Below, piece by piece: positions 61,156-64,000 of a DNA stretch of 64,000 nt (position 1 is the first letter of the stretch; every line of letters starts with the position of its first letter). This DNA is from Paenibacillus arenilitoris (GTDB taxonomy: Bacteria; Bacillota; Bacilli; Paenibacillales; Paenibacillaceae): positions 1 through 64,000 of the forward strand of contig NZ_JACXIY010000011.1 of assembly GCF_014705655.1 (NCBI RefSeq), in the 5' to 3' direction. The notes under the pieces were generated by a model. It was not told the DNA's origin. It did not search any database and saw only the letters and a list, made by a program, of their open reading frames with translations. A program made the translations under genes and the position numbers.

Positions 61156-62124
61156 ATGGCGATGGCCGTACCGTATGACCGATTAAAGCCGGATTCCGCT
61201 CCCGCATCGATGCGGAAGCCGAGAGGAAACCGGCTCGTTGCCAACATGCGCAAGCATTGGATGCTGTATGTCATGATCCTGCCCGGCATCCTCTATTATC
61301 TCGTCTTCAAATATTTGCCGCTGGCGGGAAGCGCGATCGCGTTCCAGGATTATCAAATTTTCAAGGGCATGCAAGGAAGCGCCTGGGTCGGGCTGGACAA
61401 CTTCCGCTACATTTTCTCTTATCAGGATTTCTACCTCGTATTAAGGAACACGGCGACCATCGCCCTGTACCAGCTGGTGTTCGGCTTCCCGGCGCCGATC
61501 ATCCTCGCGCTCCTGTTCAACGAAGTGAGGCTGATGCTGGCGAAGCGCGTCGTGCAAAGCTTGTTCTACCTGCCGCACTTTCTGTCGTGGGTCGTCGTGG
61601 GCGGCATCGTGTTCGAGCTGCTGTCGAGCCAAGGCGTCGTCAACATGGTGCGCGGGTGGCTCGGACAGGAGACGATCCTGTTCATGCAGGAGCAGCGGTA
61701 TTTCCGTTCCATCGTCGTCATCTCCGCGATCTGGAAGGACGTCGGATGGGGCACGATCATTTATTTGGCCGCTATCGCCGGCATCAATCCGAATTTATAT
61801 GAAGCGGCCGTCATGGACGGAGCGAACCGCTGGAAGCAGACGATTCATATCACGCTTCCGACGATGTTCCCGACGATTCTGGTGCTGTTCCTGCTCAATA
61901 TCGGCAATTTCCTCGAGCTTGGCTTCGACCAGATATACAACCTGCTTACGCCGATGACGTATTCGGTGGGCGATATTATCGAAACCTACGTCTACCGGGC
62001 CGGGGTGCTGCAGGGGCAGTACAGTGTAACGACGGCGATCGGGCTGTTCCAATCGGTCATCGGCTTCGCGCTGCTGTGGATTTTCAACCGGATGGCGCGA
62101 AAAACTGAACAGGGGTTGTGGTGA
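61156..62124 (+). CDS. sugar ABC importer permease, LplB type
   Basis: A 322-residue permease with six membrane segments and the coupling motif EAAVMDGANRWKQTIHITLPTMFP. Start ATG 61156 has AAGGAGG. It is followed 6 bases later by an LplC-type permease and then by a binding lipoprotein, the reverse of the gene order at 39638-43162. As there, no ATPase gene is present. Confidence 0.88.
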   Translation: MAMAVPYDRLKPDSAPASMRKPRGNRLVANMRKHWMLYVMILPGILYYLVFKYLPLAGSAIAFQDYQIFKGMQGSAWVGLDNFRYIFSYQDFYLVLRNTATIALYQLVFGFPAPIILALLFNEVRLMLAKRVVQSLFYLPHFLSWVVVGGIVFELLSSQGVVNMVRGWLGQETILFMQEQRYFRSIVVISAIWKDVGWGTIIYLAAIAGINPNLYEAAVMDGANRWKQTIHITLPTMFPTILVLFLLNIGNFLELGFDQIYNLLTPMTYSVGDIIETYVYRAGVLQGQYSVTTAIGLFQSVIGFALLWIFNRMARKTEQGLW

Positions 62125-62130
62125 TGAAGC

Positions 62131-63000
62131 ATGAAGCTAACGTTTGGCGATAAGCTGTTCCAATTGTTCAACTACGCGTTCCTGATCGCGGCCGCCTCGA
62201 CGATGCTGCTGCCGCTCCTTCAGCTGCTGGCCGTATCGTTCAGCTCGCCGATCGCGGCCGATTCCAAGAAGGTGTTCCTGCTGCCCGTCGAGTTCACGGC
62301 GGCGTCCTGGCTTCACATTTTGCAGAACGAAGGGTTGTGGCTGTCCTTCGGCATTACCGCTTACATTACGATCGTCGGAACGCTGATCAGCATGCTGTTC
62401 TCGGTGCTGACCGCGTATCCGCTTGCGCACAAAGATTTTCTGATCCGCAAGCCGATCATGGTCGGCATCATTATTACGATGATTTTCAACGCGCCGATGA
62501 TCCCGTTCTTCCTGACGGTGCGCGAGCTCGGCCTGATGAATTCGCTGTGGGCGCTCATTCTTCCGGGCGTGATCGGCACCTTCAACATGATCATCATCCG
62601 TACGTTCTTCATGGGCATTCCGAAGGAGCTGGACGATTCGGCCCGGATCGACGGCTGCAGCGACGCGGGGATCTTATTCCGTATCTACCTGCCGCTGTCG
62701 AAGCCGGTCATGGCGACGGTCAGCCTGTTCTACGCGGTCGGCTATTGGAACACGTTCTCGCGGGCGGTGCTGTTCATCCGCGATCCGGAGAAATGGCCGC
62801 TCCAAATGAAGCTCCGCGCCTACCTGACTTCGCCGGAGGAGCTTGCTTCGGTCAATTTGGTGCTCGGCGACTACGATTTCAACACGACAACGTTGAAAGC
62901 GGCTACAATTTTGTTCGCGACGATACCGATCGTGCTGGTCTACCCGTATTTGCAGAAATACTTCGTCAAAGGCTCGATGCTCGGTTCATTGAAGGAGTAG
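62131..63000 (+). CDS. sugar ABC importer permease, LplC type
   Basis: A 289-residue permease with six membrane segments and coupling motif DDSARIDGCSDAGILFRIYLPLSKPVM. The start has only a weak ribosome binding site within the end of the preceding gene, so it is probably translationally coupled. Confidence 0.88.
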   Translation: MKLTFGDKLFQLFNYAFLIAAASTMLLPLLQLLAVSFSSPIAADSKKVFLLPVEFTAASWLHILQNEGLWLSFGITAYITIVGTLISMLFSVLTAYPLAHKDFLIRKPIMVGIIITMIFNAPMIPFFLTVRELGLMNSLWALILPGVIGTFNMIIIRTFFMGIPKELDDSARIDGCSDAGILFRIYLPLSKPVMATVSLFYAVGYWNTFSRAVLFIRDPEKWPLQMKLRAYLTSPEELASVNLVLGDYDFNTTTLKAATILFATIPIVLVYPYLQKYFVKGSMLGSLKE

Positions 63001-63061
63001 CCGGCCCGCCGGTTTCCTATATACTTTTTCGATACGCACAATAAAAAGGGAGGATTCATGC

Positions 63062-64000
63062 ATGGTAAATCATTGGTTAGGCAAATCGGCAAGGCGTTCC
63101 GCGCTGGCGTCGCTGCTGGCGGTCGCCCTCGTTACCGGTTGTTCGGGCGGCGGGAAGGAGCCGGAGGCGTCCGGGAACAACGGGGAAGGCGGCGAGCCCG
63201 TCACGGTTCGCGTGTTCAAAAGCCATATGGGGGTCGGGACGATCCCGGACCGCAATAATGACCACGTGAAGTACGTCCAAGAGAAGACGGGCGTCGTATA
63301 CGAACTGATGACGACGCCGCCCGGCTCGGAGCCGACCGAATATTTGAACCTGATGATCGCCTCGGACGACCTGCCGGACATTCTCCGCCCGATCGGGGGC
63401 GTCGAGCAGACGCTGATCAAGCAGGGCGGCGCGCTCGCGCTGGACGAATTGCTGCCGAAGTACGCGCCGAACGTCTGGAAGAACATTCCCGAGGAAGCGT
63501 GGGACGTCGTACGCTCCGCTTCCCCGGACGGCCATATCTACTACGTGCCGAAGGTGTTTCTCGTGCCCGAGCGGGCGCCGATGATCCGCCAGGACTGGCT
63601 GGACAAGGTCGGGCTCGCGATGCCGGCTACGGTCGAAGAGTACAAGGACGTGCTTCGCGCCTTCCGCGACAAGGATCCGAACGGCAACGGCAAGCCGGAT
63701 GAGCTGCCGACGTCCGGGCGCGAATTCGGCAAGTGGATGGACCATCTGTTCGGCATGTACGGGGTCGCGATGTGGGAAGGCGTTCCGGAATGGGACATCT
63801 ACGAAGGCGAGATTCAGTACGCCGGCGTGTCCAAGAACATGAAGGCCGCGATCGCCTTTATCCGCGAATTGTACGAAGAGAAGCTGCTGGACAACGAGAC
63901 GTTCCTGAACAAGGGCGATGTGTGGACGGCCAAAATCAACAACAACCTCGTCGGCAGCTGGTACCATCTGCCCGCCAACCTGCGCGACCGCTACACCGCG
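63062..64000 (+). CDS. sugar ABC importer lipoprotein, truncated by the window end
   Basis: The first 313 residues of a solute-binding lipoprotein. The signal peptide ends at the lipobox VTGC (about residue 27), followed by GGGKEPEASGNNGEGGE. Family 1 features include LPDILRPIGGVEQTLIKQGGALALDELLPKYAP and RQDWLDKVGLAMPATVEEYKDVLRAFRDKDPNGNGKPDE. ATG 63062 has AAAGGGAGG at 63046-63054. The frame has no stop up to base 64000, so the gene runs on. It is the substrate-recognising part of the importer upstream. Confidence 0.88.
   Translation, partial: MVNHWLGKSARRSALASLLAVALVTGCSGGGKEPEASGNNGEGGEPVTVRVFKSHMGVGTIPDRNNDHVKYVQEKTGVVYELMTTPPGSEPTEYLNLMIASDDLPDILRPIGGVEQTLIKQGGALALDELLPKYAPNVWKNIPEEAWDVVRSASPDGHIYYVPKVFLVPERAPMIRQDWLDKVGLAMPATVEEYKDVLRAFRDKDPNGNGKPDELPTSGREFGKWMDHLFGMYGVAMWEGVPEWDIYEGEIQYAGVSKNMKAAIAFIRELYEEKLLDNETFLNKGDVWTAKINNNLVGSWYHLPANLRDRYTA

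Overview
The window looks like chromosomal DNA of a Gram-positive bacterium of the Paenibacillaceae (Paenibacillus/Cohnella-like). The evidence is a G+C-rich genome with strong AGGAGG ribosome binding sites, frequent GTG and TTG starts, a secreted protein with three S-layer homology domains, LplB/LplC-type sugar permeases without their own ATPase, very large hybrid kinases with a 7TM-DISM sensor, and a membrane-anchored AraC regulator. No rRNA, tRNA or CRISPR array was seen.

Layout. 1-86 is the 3' end (domains V and VI) of a group II intron whose body lies outside the window. 277-966 encodes a DUF998 membrane protein. 1031-4300 holds a Mef-like MFS exporter and an Msr-like ABC-F protein. Each is preceded by a 7-codon leader peptide (MQFLLFY, MQFLLFH) and by alternative RNA hairpins of the kind that control erm and mef/msr resistance genes. 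4308-5302 (minus) encodes two coupled small membrane proteins. 5483-8626 and 13702-16869 encode two paralogous hybrid kinases; the second is coupled to a BTAD-type response regulator. Between them lie an APH-fold kinase, a GNAT acetyltransferase, a class C beta-lactamase-fold hydrolase, an AadA-like nucleotidyltransferase and an esterase. 18072-25319 holds a VOC protein, an AraC regulator, two GNAT-like paralogues around a 21-residue peptide gene, and a 1155-residue NHL/SLH cell-surface protein.

25711-33899 is a six-gene Opp-type importer operon plus a LacI regulator. Its promoter is flanked by two copies of the palindrome TTAAACCGGTTTAA. 33952 encodes a DUF421 protein. 34752-38940 is a visibly more AT-rich block of surface-polysaccharide genes (GT2, GT4, sugar-1-phosphate nucleotidyltransferase, UDP-glucose dehydrogenase). 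39638-45973 is a sugar ABC importer followed by a secreted beta-propeller protein with a FIMAH-like tail.

46180-54022 is an unusual catabolic cluster. It has a regulator with a GGDEF-like fold and a C-terminal HTH, then a 600-base intergenic region, then a tightly coupled operon: SDR-like protein, DapA-like lyase, L-serine dehydratase beta and alpha, M20 amidohydrolase and Gfo/Idh-like oxidoreductase. The intergenic region carries four helically phased TTTCAA-N3-TTGAAA sites and three overlapping mini-ORFs. 54133-58155 adds a membrane AraC regulator and an FAD-dependent oxidoreductase. 58178-58460 is a 124-bp tandem repeat carrying four identical-arm palindromes. 58523-60040 (minus) is malate:quinone oxidoreductase and 60438 a small P-loop kinase. 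61156-64000 is a second LplB/LplC/lipoprotein importer, cut by the window end.

The strongest leads for new biology are the doubly attenuated mef/msr-like operon, the phased-operator and mini-ORF control region with its pathway of unknown substrate, the peptide gene between GNAT-like paralogues, and the 124-bp palindromic repeat.
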